Source: Gemmatimonadota bacterium (GTDB taxonomy: Bacteria; Gemmatimonadota; Gemmatimonadetes; Longimicrobiales; Gaopeijiaceae). Taken from it: a stretch of 64,000 bases of DNA. Shown here piece by piece: positions 1-8,854 of this stretch (positions within the stretch are counted from its first letter, which is position 1; each line of letters begins with the position of its first letter). The notes under the pieces were generated by a model. It saw only the letters and a program-made list of their open reading frames with translations. It had not been told where the DNA came from and did not search any database. The stretch covers positions 26,028-90,027 of the forward strand of contig JADFSR010000016.1 of assembly GCA_022560615.1 (NCBI GenBank), given 5' to 3'. A program made the translations under genes and the position numbers.

Positions 1-623
1 ACATCCAGGGAACCCGAAGCGTTGAGGCTGCCGGCGTATACCGGAGACCCGACCTCCTTGGAAACCGGTATGGGTTCGCCCGTCAGCGTGGATTCGTCCA
101 CGTGGGACCGGCCGTCCACGACTTCGCCATCGACCGGGATACGCTCGCCTGGCTGAACGCGTACGATGTCGCCACGGACCAGCGAGTCGAGCGGGACCGC
201 ATGCGCTTGCCCGTCCTCGACGCGGCTCGCCTCGTCGGGCCGCAGCTCCATGAGCGCTCGGATTGAGCGCCTCGTACGGCCGAACGCGTAGTTCTCCAGC
301 GAGTTCCCGAGGGAGAACAAGAAGAGCAGGGCCGCGCCTTCAAACCAGTGGCCGACGACGCCCGCACCAGCTGCTGCCAGCAGCATCAGCACGTCTACGT
401 CGAGCGTGGCTTTACGGAGCGCAGTGAAAGCCCGTCCACTGGCCTCCCACCCGCCGGAGGCGTATGCGAGGAGCAGGAGGGTCAGCGAGGCCTCGGACAT
501 GCCGAGGGATGCCAAGGCGAAGCCCCCGAGCCAGGCAACGCCACACGTGAGCGTGGACAGCGCGCTCCTACGCCAGCGTTCCTCGTATCGGTCTTCGTAC
601 GGATCGCAGTAGCTACCCACCAC
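1..623 (-). CDS. Heavy-metal P1B-type ATPase, N-terminal part (runs off left edge)
   Basis: Cation-exporting P-type ATPase of the inner membrane, CadA/ZntA/ZosA class by overall look; only about 207 N-terminal residues are inside the window. The frame starts at GTG (621-623 or 618-620); an in-frame TGA lies just upstream at 633-635. It has a short cytosolic N-terminus (DPYEDRYEERWRR) without a CxxC metal-binding domain, hydrophobic segments including LLAAAGAGVVGHW and ALLFLFSLGNSLENYA, then the actuator domain with GDIVRVQPGERIPVDGEV and the family-defining TGE motif (LTGEPIPVSKEVG, about residue 181). The phosphorylation DKTG and the CPx or other metal-site helices lie outside, so the metal is unknown. 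A near-perfect Fur-family-like palindrome sits immediately upstream, suggesting metal-responsive control. Confidence 0.88.
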   Translation of the reverse strand, partial: MVGSYCDPYEDRYEERWRRSALSTLTCGVAWLGGFALASLGMSEASLTLLLLAYASGGWEASGRAFTALRKATLDVDVLMLLAAAGAGVVGHWFEGAALLFLFSLGNSLENYAFGRTRRSIRALMELRPDEASRVEDGQAHAVPLDSLVRGDIVRVQPGERIPVDGEVVDGRSHVDESTLTGEPIPVSKEVGSPVYAGSLNASGSLD

Positions 624-630
624 ACACTCG

Positions 631-651
631 TATCAAGAATGATTCTTGATA
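631..651 (-). promoter_or_regulatory. Fur-family-like operator upstream of the P-type ATPase
   Basis: A perfect inverted repeat with 10-bp arms (TATCAAGAAT / ATTCTTGATA) around a single central base. The AGAATnATTCT core matches the 7-1-7 layout typical of Fur, Zur and PerR boxes. It ends only 7-12 bp before the GTG start of the ATPase, so it would overlap the core promoter and a very short leader. Which regulator binds it cannot be told from the sequence. Confidence 0.6.
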
Positions 652-787
652 AGCTACTGATCGGGCGGTCCGGGTGGAAGGCCACGAATCGGTCGCTTTG
701 CTACGTGGTTTGAAGCGTGCAGATTGATCAGCCCACTTTTCTGGCAAGCCTCACCATCCGAGCCTATCAGCGACTGCGAGGACCTCA

Positions 788-2746
788 ATGAGCAACGATT
801 CTGGCGCGCTCGACGCTCTTCTCACCGAAGATCGCCGTTTCCCGCCCACGGAGGAGTTCGTTGCCCGCGCCGTGGTGCGAGACGGCGAGATCTACGAGCG
901 GGCTGCGTCCGACCGTGAGGCGTACTGGGCGAGCTGGGCCGAGCAACTCGATTGGTTCGAGCCGTGGCACACGGTGCTCGAGTGGACGCCACCACATGCC
1001 AAGTGGTTCCTGGGGGGCAAGCTCAACGTCGCCCACAACTGCTTGGACAGGCACCTGGGCGGCCCCCGGGCGCATCAAACGGCGTTGATCTGGGAAGGCG
1101 AGCCAGGAGATGCGCGCACGTTCACGTACTCGGAGCTACACGAGGAGGTGAGCAGATTCGCGAACGCCTTGAAGGGGCTCGGCGTGGGCAAGGGGGATCG
1201 AGTCACGATCTACCTTCCGATGATTCCCGAGGCGGCAGTCGCAATGCTCGCGTGCGCACGCATTGGGGCGATCCACTCGGTCGTATTCGGTGGCTTCAGC
1301 CCCGAGTCCCTGGCTGACCGCAACAACGACGCCCAGGCCAAGGTGCTCATCACCGCCGACGGTGGCTGGCGGCGAGGCGCGATCGTACCGCTCAAGGCCA
1401 ATGCGGACGTTGCGCTCGAGTCGTCGCCCACGGTCCAGAACGTGGTCGTGGTTCGGCGGGGCGGGGCGCTCAGCGAGCAGGTCGATGCGGCGATGCAGGC
1501 GGGTCGTGACCACTGGTATCATGACTTGACTGCTTCTGCCTCGAGCGATTGCCCGGCCGAGTCGATGGATGCTGAGGACATCCTCTTCATTCTCTACACC
1601 TCCGGCACGACCGGAACGCCGAAGGGGGTCGTGCACACGACCGGTGGATATCTGACCCAGGTGGCCGCCACGACCAAGGTCGTCTTCGACCTCCAGGATG
1701 ACGACGTCTATTGGTGCACCGCAGACGTGGGCTGGGTCACGGGCCACAGCTACATCGTATACGGGCCACTCGCGAACGGAGCGCGCGTGATGATGTACGA
1801 GGGTTCTCCGGACACGCCGGACTGGGGTCGACTCTGGCAGATCTGTGAGAAGTATGGCGTCACGGTCTTCTATACCGCGCCGACCGCGATCCGCGCCTTC
1901 ATGAAGTGGGGCGATCACTGGCCTGGGAAGTACGACCTTTCCAAGCTTCGGCTGCTCGGAACCGTCGGTGAGCCAATCAACCCCGAAGCGTGGATGTGGT
2001 ACCACGAAGTCGTCGGGGGGAAGTCGTGTCCCATCGTCGACACGTGGTGGCAGACCGAGACCGGCGCGATCATGATCACGCCGCTACCTGGTGTGACGCA
2101 GACCAAGCCCGGGACCGCGACGCTCCCGTTTCCCGGAATCGAGGCGACGATCAAGTCAGAGGCCGGCGACGAGATTCCGGCGGGCTACCTCGCGATCACA
2201 TCTCCGTGGCCGTCGATGCTGCGAACGATTTGGGGGGACGACCAGCGTTACCAAGAGACGTATTGGTCGAAGTGGGACGGGATCTACTTCCCCGGCGATG
2301 GCGCGAAACGGGATGACGACGGGTTTTTCTGGATTCTCGGGCGTGTGGACGATGTGCTCAACGTCGCGGGGCACCGGATTGGGACGATGGAGGTCGAGAG
2401 CGCGCTGGTCGATCACCCGGCTGTCGCTGAAGCGGCAGTGGTCGGCAAGAGTCACGACATCAAGGGCCAGTCGATCGCCGCGTTCGTGACGCTCAAGCAT
2501 GGGTACGACGGCACCGACGAGCTACTCAGCGAGGTCCGCGACCACGTCGGCAAGAAGATCGGAGCGATCGCGAAGCCCGAAATCGTCGTCTTCACGGCGG
2601 ATCTTCCGAAGACTCGGTCCGGCAAGATCATGCGTCGCCTCCTCCGCGACATCGCGGAGGGTCGAACGGTCGGGGACACGACGACGCTTGCCGATCCCGC
2701 CGTGGTGGCGCGTCTACAGGAGATGCACGAGGAGGACGAGGAGTAA
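788..2746 (+). CDS. acs: Acetyl-CoA synthetase (AMP-forming)
   Basis: Activates acetate to acetyl-CoA through acetyl-AMP; cytosolic. It has 652 aa, the usual Acs length. Visible: the N-terminal ACAS segment ([21 protein letters not shown]), the adenylate-forming P-loop [13 protein letters not shown] (about residues 270-282), the acetyl-pocket region with WWQTETG, the hinge [13 protein letters not shown], and the C-terminal catalytic and acetylation lysine in [11 protein letters not shown] (about residue 611). The ATG start is preceded by GAGGACCTCA, giving a usable ribosome site. It is monocistronic in this window; downstream DNA is decayed. Identification is strong. Confidence 0.97.
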   Translation: MSNDSGALDALLTEDRRFPPTEEFVARAVVRDGEIYERAASDREAYWASWAEQLDWFEPWHTVLEWTPPHAKWFLGGKLNVAHNCLDRHLGGPRAHQTALIWEGEPGDARTFTYSELHEEVSRFANALKGLGVGKGDRVTIYLPMIPEAAVAMLACARIGAIHSVVFGGFSPESLADRNNDAQAKVLITADGGWRRGAIVPLKANADVALESSPTVQNVVVVRRGGALSEQVDAAMQAGRDHWYHDLTASASSDCPAESMDAEDILFILYTSGTTGTPKGVVHTTGGYLTQVAATTKVVFDLQDDDVYWCTADVGWVTGHSYIVYGPLANGARVMMYEGSPDTPDWGRLWQICEKYGVTVFYTAPTAIRAFMKWGDHWPGKYDLSKLRLLGTVGEPINPEAWMWYHEVVGGKSCPIVDTWWQTETGAIMITPLPGVTQTKPGTATLPFPGIEATIKSEAGDEIPAGYLAITSPWPSMLRTIWGDDQRYQETYWSKWDGIYFPGDGAKRDDDGFFWILGRVDDVLNVAGHRIGTMEVESALVDHPAVAEAAVVGKSHDIKGQSIAAFVTLKHGYDGTDELLSEVRDHVGKKIGAIAKPEIVVFTADLPKTRSGKIMRRLLRDIAEGRTVGDTTTLADPAVVARLQEMHEEDEE

Positions 2747-2837
2747 GATCGTGGCGGCGTCGATCTCCCGAAGGCCTGTGAAACCGCGCTCAGTGGTGAG
2801 CGACCCAAGCTGCCGAAGCACTCGCTGCTGGGGCGAG

Positions 2838-3003
2838 GGCTCATCATCGCTCACATTCGCGCGCAGCCACCGAACGGCGTCCCACCCCCCGTCTTCCAGG
2901 AGCTTTCGGAGGATCGTGTGACGGTTCTCGTGCCACGACAGACGGTCGGCATCGTCTCCCAAAAGTACCGCCGAAGGCGGTCCGGCAGCCGGAGCGCGTC
3001 AGA
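2838..3003 (-). pseudogene. Frameshifted remnant of a short DUF6922-like protein
   Basis: On the minus strand, RLPDRLRRYFW is read in one frame and GDDADRLSWHENRHTIL, LEDGGWDAVRWLRANVSDDE in the next. The join lies at the TACTTTTGGGAGAC stretch near 2958-2970 and would be repaired by adding one G (YFW-GDDAD). The joined text resembles small proteins of the LPxRLRRLFWD...DAVRWLR type often seen next to nucleotidyltransferase or toxin genes. The part after SDDE (SPQQRVLRQLGSL) looks further degraded and no intact start is evident. Family assignment is from memory of the motif; the frameshift is read directly. Confidence 0.5.
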
Positions 3004-3198
3004 TCGTGCTGGCAGCGGGACTCCTCGATTGCTGTGATGCAGTTCGTTTTCATAGTACCCCACGAGCGGACAAAAAGGGAACTCATGACTCCCGACACTC
3101 GCGAGACCAGCCACGACCAAGAGGAGCTGAACCCGCCGGATCTCTGCCACGAGGGCATGCCGTGGGTGTCTGAGCCGGGGTCGCCATCGCGGAGCTTG

Positions 3199-3382
3199 CC
3201 CCCGAACTCGGGGCGCTGCCATGCTCCGGCGGGCGACCTCACGGCCGAGGGAGAAGGTCTCGTCCGGGCGGGACCGCGCTGATCAAGATCGGGGGAGCGT
3301 GCGTCTTGAGCAGCAGCCCCGTATCAGGTTTCAACAGTCTACGTATATCACGGTGTGGGATATACGTATGCCCGCTGGGAAG
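3199..3382. repeat. Long direct repeat, copy A (~184 bp)
   Basis: This stretch is repeated in the same orientation at 4586-4770 with roughly 85 percent identity by eye. Shared blocks include GGGGCGCTGCCATG, GGACCGCGCTGATCAAGATC, GTCTTGAGCAGCAGCCCCGT and CAGTCTACGTATATCACGG. The copies bracket the DUF4159 remnant and the vapBC pair. It ends just before the DUF4159 remnant. No gene is evident inside; conserved reading in both copies (e.g. GRCH-PAGD-TAEG) may be accidental. Confidence 0.85.
3340..3368. promoter_or_regulatory. Palindromic operator-like site in repeat copy A
   Basis: A perfect 10-bp inverted repeat, TACGTATATC / GATATACGTA, with a 9-bp spacer. Copy B keeps it with one mismatch (4728-4737 / 4747-4756). 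A related string, GTGTGGATATACAT, occurs upstream of vapB near 4305-4320. Size and AT-rich symmetry suit a toxin-antitoxin autorepressor operator; that role is inferred. Confidence 0.4.
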
Positions 3383-3408
3383 ATGCTGGAGATCTAGGCC
3401 TGATCTAG

Positions 3409-3558
3409 GATGACAAGCGGCTGTTCGCGATCGCCAACGCGGGAGCCGACGTCGGCGATCCGGGGGAGTGGGCTGCCGAGGGCTGGTATCCGATCGACCC
3501 GACCAACGAAGCCTTCAGGATCGGCGTGAACTACTTCATCTACGGGGTCACGCACTAG
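3409..3558 (+). pseudogene. C-terminal remnant of a DUF4159-domain protein
   Basis: An open stretch beginning right after an in-frame TAG reads DDKRLFAIANAGADVGDPG, EWAAEGWYPIDPTNEAFR, IGVNYFIYGVTH, stop. The ending (acidic/aromatic stretch, then xRxGVNxxIYxxTH) resembles the C-terminus of DUF4159 proteins. No start codon or upstream domain is present; the DNA before it is repeat copy A. It is therefore a truncated leftover, probably cut by the rearrangement that placed the repeat there. Family call is from recognition of the tail only. Confidence 0.5.
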
Positions 3559-3594
3559 GCGCGGGGCCCGGAGTCTTCGCCCAGGGGTCGTCGG

Positions 3595-4008
3595 TCAGAC
3601 ACTTCCCCGAGGTACGACCCATTCGACGGGCTGGCCAGTGACGGCTGCTATGCGGTCGAAGTCGGCATCGTAGTGGAGCACCGTGAGCTCGTTCGCCTCG
3701 GCGCATGCGGCGATGATGAGATCGGGGATTGGCAGCCGATGCTGGCCCGTCTCGGCGAGCTTCGCCTGAACCGTGACCGTGCGCTCGAAGATGTCCTGGG
3801 TCAGCGGGATCTGAGCATAGGCGAGCCGTCGCCGTTCTCGGATCGTGCGATAGTCCTCGTGGCTTCGCGCGCTGAAGAGCACTTCCAGATCGATGATCGA
3901 GCAGGTGGCGGCTGCTCCCGCGTCGATGATGGGACCCAGGCGCTCGCGAACCGGCCCGAGCGGCATGCGCTCGAGGGCGCTCTTGTCCACCATGTAGCGG
4001 GCAGTCAT
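3595..4008 (-). CDS. vapC: PIN-domain toxin, VapC-like
   Basis: Probable ribonuclease toxin of a type II toxin-antitoxin pair. With the ATG at 4006-4008 it has 137 aa, normal for VapC. The acidic residues expected of a PIN active site are visible: Asp in YMVDKSAL near the N-terminus, Glu in SIIDLEVLFSAR, and Asp residues in LPIPDLIIAACAEAN and LHYDADFDRIAAVTG near the C-terminus. The start overlaps the antitoxin stop by 4 nt (ATGA), the classic coupling; a start three codons earlier at 4017 also exists but is less attractive. RNA target unknown. The module lies between two long direct repeats, suggesting acquisition or rearrangement. Confidence 0.9.
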   Translation of the reverse strand: MTARYMVDKSALERMPLGPVRERLGPIIDAGAAATCSIIDLEVLFSARSHEDYRTIRERRRLAYAQIPLTQDIFERTVTVQAKLAETGQHRLPIPDLIIAACAEANELTVLHYDADFDRIAAVTGQPVEWVVPRGSV

Positions 4009-4220
4009 GTGCGCCACGCCCCCGTCATCACCTCGGGGTCATCGAGATCCATCCCGCGCATCCGTGCCAACGCATCCACCTCGTCCCGGCGAGCCCGGCC
4101 TCGCAGAACCTCGAGGAACGCCTCTTCGACGGTCTCTCTGATGGTCGACGTTCCCAGCGCGCTTCGGACCTTGTCGAGGAGCGCCACATCGATCTCGATG
4201 CTCGTCTTTCGCTTCGCCAT
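4005..4220 (-). CDS. vapB: VapB-like antitoxin
   Basis: A 71-aa partner of the PIN toxin, read from the ATG at 4220 (MAKRKTSIEIDVALL); an upstream in-frame start at 4250 is possible. The N-terminus KRKTSIEIDVALLDKVR followed by a helix-turn-helix-like STIRETVEEAFLEVLR matches ribbon-helix-helix VapB antitoxins, which bind DNA as dimers. The C-terminal tail (DLDDPEVMTGAWRT) would be the toxin-binding part. It precedes vapC with a 4-nt overlap, so antitoxin is made first. Upstream (4220-4330) the DNA is AT-rich with GATATC/GATATAC strings that may form the autoregulatory operator. Confidence 0.85.
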   Translation of the reverse strand: MAKRKTSIEIDVALLDKVRSALGTSTIRETVEEAFLEVLRGRARRDEVDALARMRGMDLDDPEVMTGAWRT

Positions 4221-4585
4221 TTGCCGGACACGCCGTAACGGAGATATCACTAACTGTCCTTATAGGAATCTAAAATGAGATCAGTCGGATATCAAGTAGT
4301 TGTCTGTGTGGATATACATTCCGATCTCTATGGGCTGCGCTTGAACGATGCGTGGACGTGCGGGACGTCGGAATGCCCAATTGGGTGACGCTTCGCCGCG
4401 CTCCCAGGTCTCGCCGAGGAGCATACCGTCCCTTCGCGGAATCGTGGACAGGCCCTCGGTGCCCATGATGTCAGAGCCAGAAGCGCCTCAGGCTGTCGAA
4501 TTCGCGCACGACCAGCTCGCTTCCGCGAGCAGGACATCTCGGAGCACTGCATCCGGATAGATCGAAGGCTCGATCAGCATGGGTG
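4221..4585. other. Non-coding or decayed stretch upstream of vapBC
   Basis: Holds the presumed vapBC promoter (AT-rich 4240-4330, with TATAGGAATCTAAAAT) and then about 250 bp of high-GC sequence. Minus-strand fragments such as REFDSLRRFW and LLGETWERGEAS appear in different frames, which may be a heavily frameshifted gene, but I recognise no family and no intact ORF. Confidence 0.4.
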
Positions 4586-4770
4586 CCCCCGCACCCGGGG
4601 CGCTGCCATGGTCCAGCGGGCGACCACACGGCTGAGGGAGGAGGTCTCGTGCCGGGCGGGACCGCGCTGATCAAGATCGGGGGAGTGTGCGTCTTGAGCA
4701 GCAGCCCCGTAGAAGAACTCAACAGTCTACGTATATCACGGTATGAGACATACGTATACCCGCTGGAAAG
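4586..4770. repeat. Long direct repeat, copy B (~185 bp)
   Basis: Second copy of the repeat at 3199-3382, same orientation. Mismatches are scattered, with small indels around the TATCAGGTTT/AGAAGAACT segment. It ends 35 bp before the stop codon of the acyltransferase gene. Together with copy A it brackets 1.2 kb holding the DUF4159 remnant and vapBC. Confidence 0.85.
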
Positions 4771-4805
4771 CTGGTCGTGAACACTTCTGTCACAGGCTGC
4801 TCGCC

Positions 4806-5633
4806 CTATTCCGGGTCAGCCATCGGGTCGAGCGTGGGCGGCGCTTTCTGCGCGCGCTCGTCACCGGGCTTCTCCTTCACCTTGTGGGCCGGCACGCCGA
4901 CGTAGACCCAGTGCGGCTCGGTGCTGCGCGTAAGCATGGACCCTGCGCCGATCATCGAGTCGTCGGCGACGTGGGTGCCCGCGAGAATCGTCGCGTGGTA
5001 CGTGATGCGCACCGCGTTGCCGATGACCGTCTTGCGCATATAGACGATGCGGCCGTCCACGATATCGTGGGAGTGGGAGTACACATTGGCGAAGTCCGAC
5101 ACCGAAGAGCCGTTTCCGATGTCGATGCCGCCCCGATCGTCGAGAAGGACGTGGCGGTGGATCACCACGTCGTCTCCCACGTTGAGATTGTAGCCGAACG
5201 ACACGCGGACGTGGGTAAATGCCTTGAAGTTCTTCCCGCAACTCGCGAACACGTGGTGCGCGAGCATGCGCCGAAAGTGGATCCCCAGTTCGATGTTCTC
5301 GCCCAACGCGCTGCGATCGAACATCTCCCAGAACCACAGCAGGGGCTTCCTCGGGGCGTATTTCTCGAGGTCGATCTCCTGATAGTACTCGGGCTCCAAC
5401 GTGACATTCCTCGGATCCATCTGCGCGAGCGTGACCTGGGCGGTACGGGTCAGGGTCGACGCATCCCGAAGCGCCAGCTCGGGGAAGTAGATGTCCGTCA
5501 GGACCGTGCGAACGAGCTCGTTCCGGTCGCAATCGGGACGCCCGAGCTCTTCGCCAAGCCAGCTCAGCCACTCCTGATAAAGGGCGTCGGCACCGTCGGC
5601 GACCGGCACGGGACGCAGGGGAAGGAAGGACAT
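4806..5633 (-). CDS. Left-handed beta-helix (hexapeptide) acyltransferase
   Basis: A 275-aa protein from ATG 5633 (MSFLPLRPVPV); an alternative ATG at 5690 would add 19 residues and nearly touch the divergent gene, so the shorter start is preferred. The N-terminal half is helical (YQEWLSWLGEEL, LLWFWEMFDRSALGENIELG). The C-terminal half carries hexapeptide-type turns: LNVGDDVVIHRHVLLDD, IDIGNGSSVSDFANVYSH, TVIGNAVRITYHATILAG, THVADDSMIGAGSMLTRS, then the usual VGVPAHKVKEK ending. Such enzymes acetylate or acylate sugars, serine or other small molecules. The substrate cannot be deduced and no sugar or cysteine biosynthesis neighbours help. Confidence 0.82.
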   Translation of the reverse strand: MSFLPLRPVPVADGADALYQEWLSWLGEELGRPDCDRNELVRTVLTDIYFPELALRDASTLTRTAQVTLAQMDPRNVTLEPEYYQEIDLEKYAPRKPLLWFWEMFDRSALGENIELGIHFRRMLAHHVFASCGKNFKAFTHVRVSFGYNLNVGDDVVIHRHVLLDDRGGIDIGNGSSVSDFANVYSHSHDIVDGRIVYMRKTVIGNAVRITYHATILAGTHVADDSMIGAGSMLTRSTEPHWVYVGVPAHKVKEKPGDERAQKAPPTLDPMADPE

Positions 5634-5704
5634 GCAGGACGTTATCCGGATTCGAAACGGAAGCAAGGTGGGCTCGTGGCCAGGGCGCATGTAACTTATG
5701 AGCC

Positions 5705-6118
5705 ATGCACGACGTTCTTCGCCAGCGCCTCATGCGCACGATCGAATCTCTCCCGGACGAGCAGATCTATCAGGTCCTCGACTACATCGAGTTCCTGGAG
5801 GCCAAGTACGCCGAGGCCGAGGCCGTGGAGGCTTCAGGTCTCCAGAAGTTCGCCGAGGGGCTCGAGGACAAGCTCAGGAAAAAGGCAGTCAGCCCGAACA
5901 CGATACGCGAGGCGTTCCAATTGATCTCGGCCGCCGACCGCGTACTGTCCGGAGTCTCATCGGCCGGCAGGAGAGTGCTCGCCGAGCTCAATCAGGTTCT
6001 CGACTCGACGCCTGAGGACGACGACGGGGCTGAGCAGATCGAAGCCGATCCCGACAAGGCTCGTCAGAGCGTCGGGAAGGGTGCCGAAGAAGCTTCCACG
6101 TCTACGAGCGATGGCTGA
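5705..6118 (+). CDS. Small hypothetical protein upstream of guaB
   Basis: A 137-aa soluble, charged protein. The N-terminal 40 residues ([36 protein letters not shown]) form an amphipathic helical segment similar to short DUF2281-like or antitoxin-like stretches. The middle ([33 protein letters not shown]) is also helical; the tail is acidic and Ser/Thr-rich. Its stop overlaps the guaB start by 8 nt, so the two are probably cotranscribed and translationally coupled. No catalytic motif is visible and function is unknown. Confidence 0.7.
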   Translation: MHDVLRQRLMRTIESLPDEQIYQVLDYIEFLEAKYAEAEAVEASGLQKFAEGLEDKLRKKAVSPNTIREAFQLISAADRVLSGVSSAGRRVLAELNQVLDSTPEDDDGAEQIEADPDKARQSVGKGAEEASTSTSDG

Positions 6119-7586
6119 CGGATCGGGCCAGCGAGCCCGGATCGCAACGGAAGCGCTGACGTTCGACGATGTTCTCCTGGTCCCGGGGCACGCTCTCGTG
6201 CATCCCAAGGACACCGACCTGTCCTCGCTGGTGACTCGGGAAATCGCCCTCAAGATCCCGCTGCTCTCTGCCGCGATGGACACGGTCACGGAATCCAAGA
6301 TGGCGATCCAGATGGCGCGAGAAGGCGGCATCGGGATCATCCACAAGAACATGCCGCCAGAGCAGCAGGCGGCGGAAGTCGACCGGGTGAAGCGTTCGGA
6401 GAGTGGGATGATCCTGAATCCGATCACGCTCATGCGCGATGCGACTCTTCAGGACGCCCACGAACTCATGGCGCGCTTCTCGATCAGTGGTGTGCCGATC
6501 GTGGAGAAAGGAGGTCGGCTCGTCGGGATCATCACCAACCGTGACCTTCAGTTCGAGACCGACCTGGGCAGGTCGATCCAGGATGTGATGACGCGCAAGG
6601 ATCTCGTGACCGTCCCAGTGGGGACGACGCTCGACCAGGCTCAGGCGATCCTGCACGAGCATCGCATCGAGAAGCTCCCGGTGGTCGACGAGGCGGGGCA
6701 CCTGAAGGGCCTCATCACCGTCAAGGATATCTTCAAGCGCCGGCAGTATCCGGACGCCTGCAAGGACGAGCACGGCCGCCTACGGGTGGGCGCGGCCGTC
6801 GGCGCCTCGAAGGCTGACCTGGAGCGCGCCGCCCTGCTTGTCGATGCGGGCGCCGACCTCATCGTGGTCGATACGGCTCATGGACACTCCCAGGGCGTCC
6901 TGGAGGCCGTGTCTCGCGTCCGCGAGCGCTTCCCCGACACTCAGCTCGTGGGCGGAAACGTCGGGACTGTGGAGGGTGCTCAGGCCTTGATCGAGCGAGG
7001 CGTCGACGCCGTGAAGGTGGGCGTCGGTCCCGGCTCGATCTGCACCACGCGCGTAGTGACCGGCGTAGGTCTTCCGCAGCTCACCGCGATCATGGACGTG
7101 GTAGACGGCGTGGAGGGATCGGTACCGATCATCGCGGACGGGGGGATCCGGTACTCGGGCGACATCGTGAAAGCGCTGGCGGCCGGGGCACGTTCGGTGA
7201 TGATGGGCTCGATGTTCGCCGGCACGGACGAGTCGCCGGGGGAGAGCTTTTTGCTCGAGGGTCGCCGCTTCAAGACGGTGCGGGGGATGGGCTCGCTGTC
7301 CGCGATGGAAGAGGGCTCCGCGGACCGCTACTTCCAGGAGGGCGAAGGCAGCGCGGCCAAGCTGGTCCCCGAGGGCATCGAGGCACGGGTACCGTACAAG
7401 GGGCCCGTCTCGGACACGATCTACCAGCTCGTCGGCGGCCTCCGCAGCGGGATGGGATACTGCGGAGCCGCGTCGCTGGAAGAGTTGCGAACGGCTCGCT
7501 TCAACCGCATCACCGCGGGCGGCCTACGTGAGTCACATCCCCACGACGTGACGATCACGCGGGAAGCGCCGAACTACCACATGTAG
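6111..7586 (+). CDS. guaB: IMP dehydrogenase
   Basis: NAD-dependent oxidation of IMP to XMP, the committed step of GMP synthesis. It has 491 aa from ATG 6111 ([20 protein letters not shown]); an in-frame GTG at 6081 would add ten atypical residues. Visible: [10 protein letters not shown], two CBS motifs (residues ~100-220; [27 protein letters not shown]), the catalytic loop GPGSICTTR with the nucleophilic Cys around residue 308, the [19 protein letters not shown] phosphate site, and the flap GMGSLSAM...RYFQ. Length and domain order are normal. It overlaps the small upstream gene. Confidence 0.97.
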   Translation: MADGSGQRARIATEALTFDDVLLVPGHALVHPKDTDLSSLVTREIALKIPLLSAAMDTVTESKMAIQMAREGGIGIIHKNMPPEQQAAEVDRVKRSESGMILNPITLMRDATLQDAHELMARFSISGVPIVEKGGRLVGIITNRDLQFETDLGRSIQDVMTRKDLVTVPVGTTLDQAQAILHEHRIEKLPVVDEAGHLKGLITVKDIFKRRQYPDACKDEHGRLRVGAAVGASKADLERAALLVDAGADLIVVDTAHGHSQGVLEAVSRVRERFPDTQLVGGNVGTVEGAQALIERGVDAVKVGVGPGSICTTRVVTGVGLPQLTAIMDVVDGVEGSVPIIADGGIRYSGDIVKALAAGARSVMMGSMFAGTDESPGESFLLEGRRFKTVRGMGSLSAMEEGSADRYFQEGEGSAAKLVPEGIEARVPYKGPVSDTIYQLVGGLRSGMGYCGAASLEELRTARFNRITAGGLRESHPHDVTITREAPNYHM

Positions 7587-7630
7587 ACGTCGTCTGGCCT
7601 CATTCCGCCTTTGTGGCATAGCTTGACTCC

Positions 7631-8842
7631 ATGAAGCGGAACGGCGGTTTCGGTATCGGTCTGCTCGCATGTCTCGTCGGGGGCGTAGCGGGTGGTTGCG
7701 TCGGGGGAGCGCCCCTAGTCCTAGTCCTAGTGGAGCCGCCCGCCCCGCCTGATGAGCCGGTCATCGTCGCCGAGGCGCCGGTCCTGCGGACGCTGCCGGT
7801 GACCGACTTCCTCGTCCCGCCCGATCTGACGGGACTCGACGACGAGATCCTCACTTCTCCGATGTTGCGAAACCCGGCGTTCCGCGCGGAGATCGATGAG
7901 TGGATCGAGTTCTGGCGGACGAAGTCGTCGCGCTGGTTCCCGCGCTACCTCGAGCGCATGGCGTGGTTCGAGGAAACCGTGGATTCCGCGCTCGCCGCTC
8001 ACGACCTGCCGCCGTCGCTCCGCTACCTACCCCTGATCGAGAGCGGCTACAGCCCTGACGCGGTGAGCGTCGCGAGCGCTGCCGGCCTCTGGCAGTTCAT
8101 GGAGCCCACCGCGCGCGGCTACGGCATGCAGATCACCCGTCTCGTCGATGAACGCCGCGATCCATACAAGTCGACGACGGCCGCGGTGCGCTTCCTCGCG
8201 ACCTTGCGTCAGGACTTCGGCTCTTGGTTCCTCGCGCTGGCCGCGTACAACGCGGGCCCCGGACGTGTCGAGCGAGTCCTCGAACGGTATGCCCCACTCG
8301 CTCCACGCTCGGATAGCCTCTACTGGGTGCTACGGCGGTATCTCCCCAAGGAGACGCAGGACTTCGTGCCGAAGCTGCTCGGGGCGATCGTGGTGGCAGG
8401 CTCACCCGCGTCCTACGGGTATCGAGTGGTTGAGACCGGCGGCTTCGACTTCGAACAGGTGATGATCCCCGATGCGACCACGCTCGACGTTGTCGCGCGC
8501 GCCTCGGAGAGCACGGAGAGCGAGATCGCACGGCTCAACCCCGAGTACGTACGGGGCATGACGCCTCCGGGCCGGCAAGTGCTGGTGAGAGTGCCGCCCG
8601 GGAAGGGTCTGACCTTTCACCTGAACTACGCCCGCATTCCCCTCGGTGAGCGCGTGAGCTTCGTCGAGCATGAGGTGTCGGCCGGTGAGACGCTGGGCTA
8701 CATCGCGCGTGAGTACGGCATCCCTCTCGCGGATCTTCGAGCCGCCAATCCTCTCATTCGGCCAAGGCGGATGCGCATCGGGGCGTTGATCACGGTACCG
8801 GTGTCGCCGAGCGTGCGCAGAGGTTCGGCACCGGCGAGCTGA
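7631..8842 (+). CDS. Membrane-bound lytic murein transglycosylase, MltD-like lipoprotein with LysM
   Basis: Cleaves peptidoglycan glycan strands in the periplasm. It has 403 aa. The N-terminus is a lipoprotein signal (LLACLVGGVAGGC, Cys about residue 23). A proline-rich linker is followed by the SLT domain: LPPSLRYLPLIESGYSPDAV with the catalytic Glu near residue 137, ASAAGLWQFMEPTARGYG, and AYNAGPGRVERVLERY. The C-terminus has a LysM-like repeat (EHEVSAGETLGYIAREYGI, LIRPRRMRIGALITVP) for wall binding. It stands alone behind guaB with no clear Shine-Dalgarno. Confidence 0.93.
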   Translation: MKRNGGFGIGLLACLVGGVAGGCVGGAPLVLVLVEPPAPPDEPVIVAEAPVLRTLPVTDFLVPPDLTGLDDEILTSPMLRNPAFRAEIDEWIEFWRTKSSRWFPRYLERMAWFEETVDSALAAHDLPPSLRYLPLIESGYSPDAVSVASAAGLWQFMEPTARGYGMQITRLVDERRDPYKSTTAAVRFLATLRQDFGSWFLALAAYNAGPGRVERVLERYAPLAPRSDSLYWVLRRYLPKETQDFVPKLLGAIVVAGSPASYGYRVVETGGFDFEQVMIPDATTLDVVARASESTESEIARLNPEYVRGMTPPGRQVLVRVPPGKGLTFHLNYARIPLGERVSFVEHEVSAGETLGYIAREYGIPLADLRAANPLIRPRRMRIGALITVPVSPSVRRGSAPAS

Positions 8843-8854
8843 GGTAGCCTCGGG

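Noticed and set aside
2776..2805. Further ECF promoter copy (GTGAAAC at 2779)
   Set aside because: The first block is present, but no CGTAA block occurs 17 bp later and it lies in decayed DNA.
3034..3282. Plus-strand 82-residue open frame
   Set aside because: Lies mostly in repeat copy A with frame breaks relative to copy B, no recognisable domain and unlikely composition; treated as non-coding.
3199..4770. Integron cassette (attC) reading of the repeats
   Set aside because: Toxin-antitoxin cassettes often sit between attC sites, but the repeats lack the paired 7-bp core sites and there is no integrase gene in the window.
4743..5924. Long plus-strand open frame of 393 codons
   Set aside because: It is the antisense of the acyltransferase gene; high G+C makes long shadow frames common here.
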